DNA of 64,000 nucleotides from Pectinophora gossypiella (taxonomy: Eukaryota; Arthropoda; Insecta; Lepidoptera; Gelechiidae): the NCBI RefSeq assembly GCF_024362695.1, contig NC_065419.1:7254678-7318677 (forward strand). Reading direction: 5' to 3'. The notes under the pieces were generated by a model. That model saw only the letters and a program-made list of their open reading frames with translations, made no database searches and was not told the origin of the DNA. This document shows, one piece after another, positions 51,813-62,689 of this stretch (position 1 is the first letter of the stretch; every line of letters begins with the position of its first letter). The translations under genes were made by a program, and so were the position numbers.

Positions 51813-52142
51813 TGAGCCGTGGTAGCCCAGTTGGTAGAACCCTTGCCTCTCACTTTGAGGTCGCAGGTTCGAATCCAATTATTGTCGAATTTGTTTTCGA
51901 ATTCATGTTTGGATCATAAATGATTATCACGTGCTCAGCGGTGAAGGAAAACATCGTGACAAAACTCACATTCCCGAGAAATGCATTTCGGAGGTATGTG
52001 ACCTTACCTGTATTGGGCTGGTTTTCCCTTCGCGGGTTGGAAGGTCAGACAGGCAGTCGCTTCTGTAAAAAACCGGACCTGTCAAATCTTTAGGTTAGGT
52101 AAGGGGACCCTGTGAAAATGGGATAATGCTGGTGATGATGAT
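51813..52142 (+). mobile_element. Full-length tRNA-derived SINE family 2
   Basis: Head 'gagccgtggtagcccagttggtagaacccttgcctctcactttgagg' with B box 'caggttcgaatcc'. Body 'tgattatcacgtgctcagcggtgaaggaaaacatcgtga', 'gggctggttttcccttcgcgggttgg', ending 'ggataatgctggtgatgatgatg'. A decayed reverse copy follows at about 52490-52695. Confidence 0.85.
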
Positions 52143-54170
52143 GAACAAAGTATAATGTGAAAATCGGTAGTATGCCAAGGGTATCATAACTGATACGATA
52201 AATAGAAATAGAGTCAATCGTCTGGGGAGGCATCGCTATAAGTGAGTACTTCCCTACAGTTTGAGGGGATCACAAGTAAGAACAGTTCTGAAGTAAATTG
52301 ACTGTAGGTCGCTGCCTGAATGACAACACGCCACTTGTTCGACACGGCAAGGTAAATCAAATCATTGTCACTGATGCAACTTTTACGGAATTTGCCTTGC
52401 TAAGTTGCTAGAATGATTGAATCGAAATTCAAGGCACGTGTGCTTACACGCCTATATTTGGGTGTACGTCTTTTTTTACTATATTTTATAGAAGCGACTG
52501 CCTTCTGACTTTCCAACCCGAAAGGAAAACCACACCAATTACACGTTACTTTAGGTCACATACCTCCGAAAACAATTTTCTCTGTGATTTCCTTTATCGC
52601 TCCAAACATTAAATAAAAAACAAATATTTTCGAAAATCTTTAGTTTTGAACTTGAAACCTCACAATGAGAATCAAAAGTTCTACCAATTAGGTTACGGTT
52701 TTAGTATATTTTACGGACTGATTTTTTTATATTTGTCACGTTAATTGGAATACTGAATGGCACTGCTAAAAACATTTACGTGCCATAATTTACTGTCCGA
52801 TTCGACTTATACATGTAAGTAATTCAATATATTTTTAAAATTTGTTTTTCTTCGTTACTTTAGGGATTATCGACTACTCTAAGTGATTTGGCGGTCTATT
52901 ATTTCAATATAAACGGTTCTGTTATTTGGATGTAAACGTTACATGCAGTCAACATTATTTATTTCACGTAAGTAGCTCTAATTACAAGGACTAAAGTGAG
53001 TCCATAAATTAAACGCGTGGCAAAGCGGCGGCGTAGCTCAGGTGCGGGCCGGTTGCCACCAATTTTCATTGCACCGCCAGTTCTGGACGGAAAATTAACA
53101 TTAGACCTTACACACATAATATATTATGGCGTCTGGCATCCGTAATACTATTGGAATAAGTTGCAAATCGTTCCAAGACGATCTGCAACTACGGCCAGCT
53201 CAGTGCTTTACAAAGAGAATAAAAATCATTTCTTACTTTTTAATCAATTCAATTAATCGATTTTACTATAATCCTTAGATTTCGATCGTTAATTTAAAAA
53301 TTTAAATTTGGAATCTAAGCTATCCTGCCAGAATCCTTTCGAATAATATGCTAAATAAGGTCGTCAAGTTAATAAAACCTTTTTCTTATAATATTATTAA
53401 AATAAGGAAAAAATCCCCCCTCCGGTTGATTGAGGGGAGGCCTGTGCCCAGCAGTGGGACGTATATAGGTAGGCTATTTATGTTTATGGAAAAAATATCA
53501 TTTTTTTAAAAGAGTTAATTAATTTTTTTTGTCCTTTCAGTCTATCGTAAACAAAAAGTAGTTAAAAGATATTTTATACTTAGGGTGATTACAGTGCAAA
53601 CTCAGAAGTAAAACTACTAATAAAAATCGCTAAGTATGGGTTGGGTTCCAGCTAGCGATACCCAAATGGACAGAAATTGCTTACAAAAAGGCTTTTTTCG
53701 TTTCGGGACCTTTAGCTTAAACCCGACTCATACTTGACCAGTAATCCTAAAGTCAAATATAAAAAATATTAATCCTAAAGTTTCGTCATATCACTTTCAA
53801 TCATACCAGACACGTAATACTTATGTTACCGTTTTTTCGATTATTTATGATATCAACCTGTTGAAATAAGTTTTTCTTTTTGACTAATAAGCAGTAATAT
53901 TTACTTACAGTCAATATTGTATGATGATAATAAATTCAGCTCAGTTATTAGGAAGTGGTTCCATAATCCAAATATCCAACATGTTTTGCTAACGTAAATT
54001 AATTTACGATCTCAGCAGTACTTATTTCCAGTCATTAAATCGAATTGCTAAATACGCAAAAGCAACGGGCGGCGCAGTAATGCAGGCGGATTAACGTCTC
54101 AGCAAGAAATGTGAGCTACTATGAGCGGCAGGTCTGTACTCTGCAGTGCTTTGCAGGTTCTCGCCTTGCA

Positions 54171-54230
54171 CGACTCGCAACGATCCGCAATGATCCGCAG
54201 CGGTCCGCAACGACCCGCAGCGGTCCACAG
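54171..54230. repeat. Six phased GC-rich decamers
   Basis: Six consecutive 10-bp units: cgactcgcaa, cgatccgcaa, tgatccgcag, cggtccgcaa, cgacccgcag, cggtccacag. Consensus CGRTCCGCAR. It lies in a GC-rich patch (54050-54240) about 400 bp beyond the 3' end of gene A. Confidence 0.85.
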
Positions 54231-54643
54231 CGGCCGCCGCCTACCCGTTGCACGTCCCGCGATATGAAATGGGAATTAAATTGTCTGTGAAGAATACAAC
54301 AGGATTACCATCTATTCACAATTTCCGCCAACCCGTTCTTTCAACTTTGCGTCTCGTACATCGAATGTTTTGTTACTAGTTACAAATTCTCGTTCTCACT
54401 GAACCGGCGATGGAGGGAGTGAACTTTGTGAAGGTCGCTCGCACTGCAGATATCTGCCAACGTAATCCTCAGTGGATATTCAGCGCAGGCACTGCAGCCG
54501 CCGGAGTTGGCACGCCAGCCTGTTTGCCCTAAACACTTGCCGGATTACTTCCATATGCAAAATGAATTTATACGATGAAAAGGAAATAACAAAAATGTAC
54601 ACATTTTTTTAATACTTATATAATTTACTTATTTTTTATGGAT

Positions 54644-56510
54644 TTACTTATCAAAGAAGTCAAAGTGCTGAAGTTCGTGATGGAAATACGATGGTGCGAC
54701 CTTGAGGTGGGTGGGTTTGATTTGTACTCGTATTGGAACAGGAATGCCCTTGTGATGTGAATGGCGGTTGGTATTATCAACGTAATACCTGGGTTTGAAG
54801 TTATTCTTGTTGTTGGGATGATTTTGGTATTTTAAATTGACTTGTTGCGGTAACAATTGTTGCGTTAGCAATTGTTCAGGCAACATAGAATTTTTCTGAT
54901 TTTCAATCAAACTAGCAATTTTGGGCGCCAGCCATGGTACTCTAGGCAAACGGTTCCGAGAATTAGCAGCTTCACTCTTCAATTTGGCATCGACCATTTT
55001 TTGCAGATTTGCTATATTCGCCATATTGAAATTCCTATTATTATGATAATATGTCATGTTCCTTCTCTGTATGGCATTTATTTGATTTTGGTTAATATTT
55101 CTGTAGTCGACGGTAGGTGCATTTCTGAAATTGTGCATTAGAACTCCGCGCAATTGATTCTGAGTATTTTTCAGGTTTGGTGCAATAAAATTGTTAATAT
55201 TGTTGCTATTATAAACGGCAGTTTCGTATCGGTTGATAGCATGTGTGTTATTTTTTACTACGTCACCCGTTGTCCCTGTAAGAAATTCAAATAGTTTCTG
55301 TTGTACCTTTGGATTGTAGTTTCGAGGCAACAAGTTTATATTTAAGTTATCATCTTCATATCCTTTAGTTGTTGTAGATGATATATGGTTTATAATTGGT
55401 TGACTTTGAAGTCGAGCTTTAGATTTGTCTATAAGGAAAACAACGTTTTCTAGTTCGTTTAAACTTAAAGGTTTAACCGTGCTCGCAATAGTCTCGATTT
55501 TAGACTCAAGATTAAATAAATTTTCTTCGTAGTTTCTCTGACCATAATATTCATCGGCACTTGGACTAAAACGTTTTAAAAGAGACCTTACAGATCTTTC
55601 CCAATACGAACGTGGCGCGTGACTGTTTTCACTGAAGACAGGTTGAGGCTGTGGTTGTGGTGATCCTTCTGGATTATCTCGATGATCTCCTCCGTCTATT
55701 CTACGTATGAGAGTAGCAATCTGGTGACCTAATTTTGAGTAGTACGTTTCATCAGGTGCTTCCAAAAATCGACGGTTGTTGAAATTCCTCCGAGTCGGCT
55801 CTTCTGCCACTGGCATTGTAAATAATTGGTTCACGAGGTTAGCTTGTTTTCTATGAGACTTGTTTGCTTCCGAAGTTACGGTCTTTTTATGTCCTTTATT
55901 GTCCATTTTGTGTATGAGCTGAGCTAAATATTTAAAATCGACATCTTCTGCTGGGGGCTCTCTGACGACGGGTGTCGGTTGAACTTGCGGCAATGGGAAT
56001 GCTGAGTCCAATAAGGGACTCTCATAATCCGTGTCTATGTCAGGTAAATTATCTCTTGGTTTCATCCGTATTTTCTTCGAGATAGATTTTTTTGGAAATT
56101 TCATGTGTTCTTGTATTTGTCGAAGCTGTAATATTAAAAAAAGTAATTAGTTCTTGCAACTAGGCACCATTATTATAACGTAACATAACATAACATCACG
56201 CCTGTATCCCCGAAGGGGTAGGCAAAGGTGTATAGTATATAATATATACTCCCTCCTCTGTAAAAGTAGGCGAGCTTACTGCCATAAACCAGACATGCTG
56301 GGAATCACGCGATATCAATTGTCTATCATCCGAACATGAATTCAAATACATAAAGTGGAATTCAGTGGTTTAGAGCCCGAGTCGGGATTCGAACCCGTGA
56401 CACTACGATGAAAGTCACGCGTCCGGAATTGAGGCCTCAGAAAGCGAAAAGAGGTTCGTAAACTTACAATTTTTTTTTGCTGTCCATGCTTGCCTGATCT
56501 GAGAAACGAC
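54644..56510 (-). CDS. Gene A: Asn/Gln/Arg-rich protein, C-terminal exons; start not found
   Basis: The main exon is 56125-54644 (acceptor TTAATATTACAG). It is preceded by a 43-nt exon 56510-56468 (acceptor GTTTTCAG, donor GTAAGT), and both join in frame: 507 residues to TAA. The product starts basic (SFLRSGKHGQQKK, KKSISKKIRMKPRD). It has two similar short segments, FKYLAQLIHKMDNKGHKK and YYSKLGHQIATLIRRIDGG, about 65 residues apart. It continues as an Asn/Gln/Arg-rich, low-complexity protein without cysteines, ending HFDFFDK. No domain is recognised. The 43-nt exon needs a phase-2 upstream exon, the phase in which the TIL exon of gene B ends. Gene A may therefore be a tail used with a TIL head, or its head lies in an unseen exon. 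The first internal Met is at 56104. Confidence 0.7.
56172..56432 (-). mobile_element. SINE family 3 copy in a gene A intron
   Basis: 'aacataacatcacgcctgtatccccgaaggggtaggcaaaggtgtatag' and 'gagcccgagtcgggattcgaacccgtgacactacgatg'. The second block is tRNA-like in reverse. It lies within intron 56126-56467. Confidence 0.65.
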
Positions 56511-57414
56511 CTGAAAACGAAATAATAGTTTATTATTTGTTATGGAAGAGTGGAAAGGTATATTTTAAATTTCGAAATAGCGAAGTAATGTAGAATTAGT
56601 ACAACATACAACTTCTTTTCAACCAGCGAGAAAAGTTTTATAGATTCGATTATTAACTAAATGCAGCATTACAAGCCAGTCATATTTGACTTTTGATTCA
56701 GGCCTTTTTTTGTACGTGTATTTTTAGATATTTTACGTGTAACGTTTTTGTGTACAGCAAACATGATATTATAGTTGATTATGTGACAATTTTAATAAAG
56801 GAACAATAAATAGAATAATTTATAAAATTACATTTAAACAGATATCATGCAAAATATAAAATTGCGCGAGTTTCAGACACCGAAGATCACTCTGTATAAT
56901 ATTCCCTTCAATTCAACGGAAAAATCTGAGTGAAGTATAAAATTAAGAAACTGCTTTATCTCCGTAGTGGATAAAACGCAATTTTCCATACTGATTTTAC
57001 GTGGAAAAAGCACCCGAACTGGAGATGTGAAAACATACACAATTACGCAAGTATTTTTAGAAGTTCCTTTTGGACGGAGAACATAGAATTTGTACAATTA
57101 TTTTTCACTCGGGAGATGCGGTAAAAGTGATATCAAGTGCGACTGAAAATTGTTTTTGACTTATTGCTTTGCCTACCCTTATCATGATAATCCGAAAGGT
57201 GTGCTGTTATTTGTTCAAACATTTTCATAACTGTTGCAATTATGTAATAATGTCTAAGATATGGGTCATCTCATTCGCATAATATTTGCATGTGCTAGCA
57301 ATGTTTGCAAAATGGATCACAAATATAATAATATGTATTATTAGCTCTAAGCGGAGCATCACTTGCCACCTATTTCCCGATGTGGATCAGTTTTATACAT
57401 CGTAATTTCGTTTT

Positions 57415-58884
57415 TTATCGTCTAATAATTGTCTTTAACCTTAAAAGCATAGTGTTGTTTGCTGGCACGTTGTTGTCCACTTGCGTGCTGTTGTCCGGGG
57501 GTAAGTTGTTGTCCGGTGGTGGGTTGTTGCCACCAGTGTCATTCTGCGCAGTCTCATTATGCGCCTCTGTTGCATTTTTAGCTGTATCACCATTTGGTTT
57601 TTGGGTAGTATTCTCATTAGGCTTATCCGAGCAATTTTTAGGCACTGTAAAACAACAAATTAACAAAAAAATAAAGAAATTACTTACTAGTATCCATGAC
57701 ATTAAGATTTGAATTATTTTTTTACTTACATGGAAGAGGAAATATTGGTGGAATTGGCATTGGTGGAACTGGCACCATTGGATACATTGGTACGGGTGGA
57801 GGAGGAAGTCCTATCGGAGGAAAGAAAGGTGTGTGGAACGCATGTGGCATGAAAATAAAAGATGGTAGAGGTGGCTTCGGCTTCTTGTTAAACATTAAAA
57901 TTTTCCTATGACCGTGTTCCTTATCGTCCTTTTCCTTGTCTTTTGTGTCATCTTTCTCGTGTGAAGCGGAGGTGCCACTGCTGCTATCATCTGAAGAACT
58001 GCCAGAGTAGCTTGATCCTCCTGAGCTTCCACTGCTTGAGTCGTCGAACAAGCTGTCATCTTCGGTGATACGCAATAACTTTCGCCTGAGATCGCCTTTC
58101 TTTTTATTTTTTTTATTTTCAATATTTTTACCTTTCTTTTTCTTCCTTTTGGGTTTCTTCGACGGGAACTTGGGGCCGCCAAAGCCGCTTCTGCGCGTCG
58201 GTGGTTTGGTGCTAGCTGCAGTATCATCCGTGTTGTTAATGACTTGGCTTTCGATAGTCTTGAAGAACTGGTTATATAGCCAGTCACCGAGGTCGTCTGA
58301 TTCTTTTGCTATTTTATCAACGTGAGCGTCGATCGGGTTAACAGTGGTGACATTTCTATACAAGAAATTTGATGGATCATGTTGGCCGAACAAGTCTGGC
58401 ACCCGGGTGGGTTCCACGCCGGAAAAAAGACGTCTGTATTCATGGACGAGTTTAGCGCTAGAAAGTTAAATAAAAATTATGTTAGAAATCATTTCATGTT
58501 TGATTCATGCCTGCTACAGGTGAAGGTAGAAAGAATAACGATAGTCATTTGTTCTTACTATTATCAAGTTATGGGTACTAATCTAATAATAATATTTATG
58601 ATGTTTATAAATATGTATATACTTGGGTTCGCATATTTTAGATTCGGTATCGAAGTAGTATCCGGGGTGGCAGTGGCAGCCGACGATGCAGCCGGGGATG
58701 CCATCTATGCAGTATTCGAACCTTCCGTGTTCTCCGCACTCTGCAACCAAATTTTCTCTAACATTACCATTAGTTTTAGAGCCGATGCAACATTAGGGGT
58801 TACAGATGGATGTTTACCGTAGTGAGGCTGTCCTATCCCATACACGCACGCCGGCAGGAACAAAATTTTTAATATCCAGAACAT
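57415..58884 (-). CDS. Gene B: secreted TIL-like protein with long low-complexity tail
   Basis: Four exons with matching phases: 58884-58818, 58740-58623, 58457-57730, 57644-57415 (1143 nt, 380 residues). The first exon is a signal peptide (MFWILKILFLPACVYG). Residues 23-62 form a short cysteine module (ECGEHGRFEYCIDG, then GCIVGCHCHPGYY and ICEP). It resembles the C-terminal half of trypsin-inhibitor-like (TIL) domains but has 6 rather than 10 cysteines. Next come a VEPTRVPDLFGQ segment, a Lys-rich block, an Asp/Ser/Gly-rich block, a His/Lys stretch, a Pro/Phe/Met-rich stretch and an Asn/Thr tail with several N-x-S/T sites. It is likely extracellular. Its cysteine module is too reduced for a confident inhibitor call. 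Confidence 0.8.
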
Positions 58885-60205
58885 TGGAGAGCTCTTGATT
58901 TCAATCACGTTACATCACGATCATAGCACTATGTTTAATGTTTACTTGTCAGGTCACTTTGTAAACGTTGCGCCCACCGGTTATGTCACATAGTGTTACC
59001 ATTTATTTAATATTAATAATTATATTTTTCTTTTAATAATAACAATATTATTTTATAATCAATATTTTCCACTACACCTTCAAATTCACTGTGAGTACTG
59101 GGAAGGAAAACTTTTGTTAGAACAAGATCGCAGTTTTCTTTTTGTGTTACGTTCAATACAATGGGTGCATTCAAATGATAAAAGCGCTATTAGTGCCTCC
59201 AATTCGATTGTTCGCTGCGAAAGCGTTTAGATGTGTGTGATTCTGTTAGCTCTCAAGCCTTTTATTTTCAGAGATGGTTTTCAATGGGGACTCATATAAG
59301 TACAAAACGAGTGTGTCAAACACCCAAACATCGGATTACGTAATCTGTTACCTGCGGGTGGTGTTTGAATTAGATTGAACTTGTCTTAACTATGTTATGT
59401 TAGATTTAATAATTATGTATTAAATATAGTTTATATTTTAAAGCTATATAATTATACTATAATTACAATCTTTATTTTGGTACTTAAGTATAGTTATAAA
59501 TGTCTTAATCCATTTTTCAATCTATTCTCTCTATATTATAATATTAAGATAATTCTCTTATACTAAACAGTTCAATTTTTACTTTCTACATAGTTCATCG
59601 TAAATTATTGTCGTATTGTTTACTATGACTATGATTTTAAAGTTTATCTTGCTGGATATGATTGTATCCATCTTATTTATGACTTGTTTATATCATCTTC
59701 TATGATTCGTCGCCCAGATCTGGTATTCCTTTGAGGCCTCTGCAAAAAAAAAAAACTCTGTAAAGAAAGCAAAATAAAGACAGATCTAAAACTAACGAAA
59801 ACTATTTTCCTTTGTCTATTTAAGTTATTCATGAATTTTAATCAAGATAAACGTAATAATAAGTGTTGCGAACTCTTCGTAGGTTTTGTAATCTTTTTAT
59901 ATTATTATGTTTTTTATATTTATTCTTTTTTGACGTTTTGTATGTTGATTTTGTTTTACTTCTTGTCGTTTGCTTTTTTGGTGACTGGTGAAAATATATT
60001 AAATAATTCTCAAAGCTAAGTATCTGTTATTCCTTCATTTCATTTAGTTATACAGTCCACTTCATATTCATCAGCTACCACCGTAGCTCACAATAAGTCT
60101 GACATTTTATGTGTGCTTTATCATAAAAAATCCATAAGTAGTAATTTCGTGTTTTGACGTTTAGTAAAAAGTTACTGATTTGACTAGTTGGAAACTAGCT
60201 TATTA
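58885..60205. other. Intergenic region between gene B and gene CE
   Basis: AT-rich with no coding exon seen. It should hold the gene B promoter; no clear TATA box was identified. A dispersed repeat occurs at 60143-60206. Confidence 0.5.
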
Positions 60206-60300
60206 CGATAGTCTCTTGTTCTTACTATTATTAAGTTATGCTACTACTCTTTATTATACTACTCTTTGTATACTTGTGTTCGCATATTTTTGATTTGGAG
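60206..60300 (-). pseudogene. Broken duplicate of the gene B TIL exon end and its intron
   Basis: Closely parallels 58540-58650: 'cgatagtc..ttgttcttactattat.aagttatg' and 'tatacttg.gttcgcatattt'. The exon part would read KSKICEH before a GTATAC donor, as gene B reads ESKICEP before GTATAT. The rest of the exon is absent. It overlaps the gene CE 3' UTR. Confidence 0.6.
60250..60255 (-). terminator. AATAAA poly(A) signal of gene CE
   Basis: TTTATT on the + strand, about 95 bp downstream of the gene CE stop on the minus strand. Confidence 0.5.
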
Positions 60301-60349
60301 TTTAAACGCAAAGCTACTTATTTTATATACCCATCTAATATAAATATTC

Positions 60350-61916
60350 TTACTTGGTGCAGTCGTCGGGTAGCACGCACTTGTGCGTCCTGTCGTCCCG
60401 GACATAAGGCGAGACGCACACGCAGCCGGACTCGCAGAAGGGGTAGCAGGGGCGCAACCTGTCGCGCGGGTTGTCGCACGACACAGACGCGCACCCCGCG
60501 AAGCACGCCTCGTACCTTCGACAGAATACTCCGACATTGTTATTGTCTATTATTATTAATTTATTATCTACAAACAGACCACAGACAAACGAAGATAGGC
60601 GAATCATGGTCTGAATCATCCCCCTCAGTATTTGTTACGATATCACTAACGCCCTGTATAATAATACGGCCTCCGTGGTTCAGTGACTGAGCGTAGGGCT
60701 CACGTTCCGGAGGTTCAGGGTTCGAATCCCGGTGGGGACATATCATAAAAATCACTTAGTGATGCCTAGTTTGGTTAGGACTAATGTCCAACACATATAT
60801 GTCATCTGTAATCAGGCTGATCACCTGAATGACCGAAAGTAAGATGATCCGTCGGTAGGCACGTTAACCCGTTGGTCCCGGTTACTACTTACTGATGTAA
60901 GCATGTAATCGTTACATGAACCATGTCAGGGGCCTTTGGCGGTAATAACCCTTACACCAGGGTTGATGAGGACGGTCATTGATCTCATAACCCACATCAT
61001 AGAGTAAGGTACAATTGCAGCTACATTGATATTGAAGTGAACCATATAGTGACAGGATCCCGTAGTCGGTATTCACGACGACATGCCCGGGATTATTAGT
61101 AGCTCGACGCATTTCTTGTGACCTACTCCTTTATGCCTAGTTCAGCAGAGAAAAACACAGACACAGAGAGTGAGATATATATACTTAGAGATTATATTTT
61201 GAATCGCATTGCTAGGTATCAATATAGCGAAAGAAGATAACGATATTATAATAATTATAGGTTACCTTTCATGTGGTCTGTCGCAGTTCATGACTAGCGC
61301 TGGTTTCTTGTCGAGTTCTTTGTCTCTGTAAATCACACGCACATTTTGATAATTTACAGTAATTATAATAAATAATAATGATATAAGAGTGGTCATAAAG
61401 TTATTACACGTAAGGGGAGTGTCCCATTCCCATTCCGATTTCATTGCTCTTGGTTCCGGAGAGCGCCGCGTTGAGTTTGTCGATGTCCTCGTACCGGCGG
61501 CGGTACATGTCAGGCTCGCGCGGCTCGCGGGGCTCACGAGGCTCACGGGCCTCGCGCGCCCGCTCCGGCTCGAAGTTCTTGCTGTCCAGCTCGTCGAAGT
61601 ACCTCGCTTTCTCGTAGTCGTGCCGCCTCCTTTCCTCCCACTCTTTGTGCTCCAGCCTCTCCTCAGGCTTCATCATAGCCTTCCTCCTCCACCCTCTCTC
61701 TTGCTGTCTCTTGTCATCCAACATCTGGTGTCGTTTCCCCATGTCTATGCCCATATCGTCGTAATCATAATTGCTCGGTCTCGTCGCTAAAGCAACGATG
61801 TCATCTGTAATATAATTGCGGCCTGTGCTGTCAGTTTTTTCTTGCAAATCAATTTTAAACTCTATATAAGCTAAACACTTACATAGGAGGAGTGCCAACA
61901 ACAACAACTTGCGCAT
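60350..61916 (-). CDS. Gene CE: secreted TIL-domain (trypsin-inhibitor-like) protein
   Basis: TIL proteins are typically extracellular serine-protease inhibitors or cuticle/egg-associated proteins. Exons: 61916-61883, 61804-61408, 61325-61266, 60515-60350; all joints keep frame (657 nt, 218 residues). Residues 1-18 are a signal peptide (MRKLLLLALLLYDIVALA). A highly charged Arg/Glu/Asp linker with an EPRE repeat follows. The TIL domain spans residues 158-216 with all 10 cysteines (CDRPHERYEACFAGCASVSC, CYPFCESGCVC, CVLPDDC). The 78-nt first intron is a multiple of 3 and stop-free, so retention would only lengthen the N-terminus. AATAAA on the minus strand at 60250-60255 supports a stop at 60350. 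A GTAAGA donor at 60353 would allow an alternative phase-2 exit. Inhibitor activity is inferred. Confidence 0.85.
60600..60665 (+). repeat. Fragment of the repeat found at 63405-63620
   Basis: 'gaatcatggtctgaatcatcccc' and 'gttacgatatcactaacgccctgta' match 63412 (in reverse) and 63594-63618. Confidence 0.55.
60667..61008 (+). mobile_element. SINE family 1 copy in a gene CE intron
   Basis: Head 'cggcctccgtggttcagtgactgagc' with B box 'gggttcgaatcccgg'. Body 'caggctgatcacctgaatgaccgaaagtaagatgatcc' and 'ccttacaccagggttgatgagg', ending 'aacccacatcatagag'. It lies in intron 60516-61265, antisense to the gene. Confidence 0.8.
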
Positions 61917-62689
61917 TTTGCTATGGTCGACTCAGTCCATTGTTTCCAAAATGGCAACCAAAACCATTCCGTTTCACGTTCCACCGCAGACCACACTATA
62001 AGAGTACGTAAAAACTTTGTTTGTTAAAAAAATTCACCGTTAACGGATGTGATTGCTTATAAAGCTTATCAAAGCTAATTAAAAAGCAAGAACCTAGTTG
62101 TTCAACAACAAATGTTTTACAGTTCGTTTTATGGAGCACGCGAGTTGAATTTAGAATTAACCTTCTTTATTCTTCTTTGTAACTCTTTTTATTTGAACTC
62201 CTCAAAAAGCTTGTGCGCTCCTGTGCAATATGCGTCAGATGATACTTTTGTAGATATGAACCAAAATGTTATCTGATGTCATCTACCAGCCGCAGATTCT
62301 GAATAAGACTCAGGAACAGATAGATTAGATGAATGTCTTGGATGCTTTTGAAAGTGAGCGGATGGAAATCACACAGGACAGAAAGGATTGAAAAAGCGAC
62401 AGGATGCTTGTGTCCAGCAGTGGGATAGCACAGGCAGATTAATTAATTAATATTTTAAGATTTTAGATTAGTTTAATATTTAAATAGGAGAAATTTTATC
62501 TTACTCCATATATTCGTATATGTATATCTGTTGTACAATTTTTGTACTATTATAAAAGGCTTTTCTATTTTCATTTACAAAACCTTTGGAATCGTCAATA
62601 TTATTCGACAATACTTGTAACAGTTTGTTAGGAAATTAAACAAAACACGTTCAATAAAACAAAATATACTCATTTGAAACTTTATTTAT

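Larger units (their letters stand above)
42700..54170. other. Gene-poor region between SINE cluster and TIL cluster
   Basis: Beyond the listed SINE, MITE and microsatellite copies and the weak exon hint at 44315-44530, I found no supported genes. Short GC-richer patches at 48700-48785 and 53020-53060 have open frames but no usable splice borders. Confidence 0.5.

Noticed and set aside
51815..51885. tRNA gene
   Set aside because: Same reasoning: B box present, but it is the head of the repeated SINE family 2.
56873..57097. 74-codon minus-strand ORF between genes A and B, considered as the missing first exon of gene A
   Set aside because: No signal peptide, no TIL cysteines, and its possible donors do not give the phase 2 needed by the exon at 56510.
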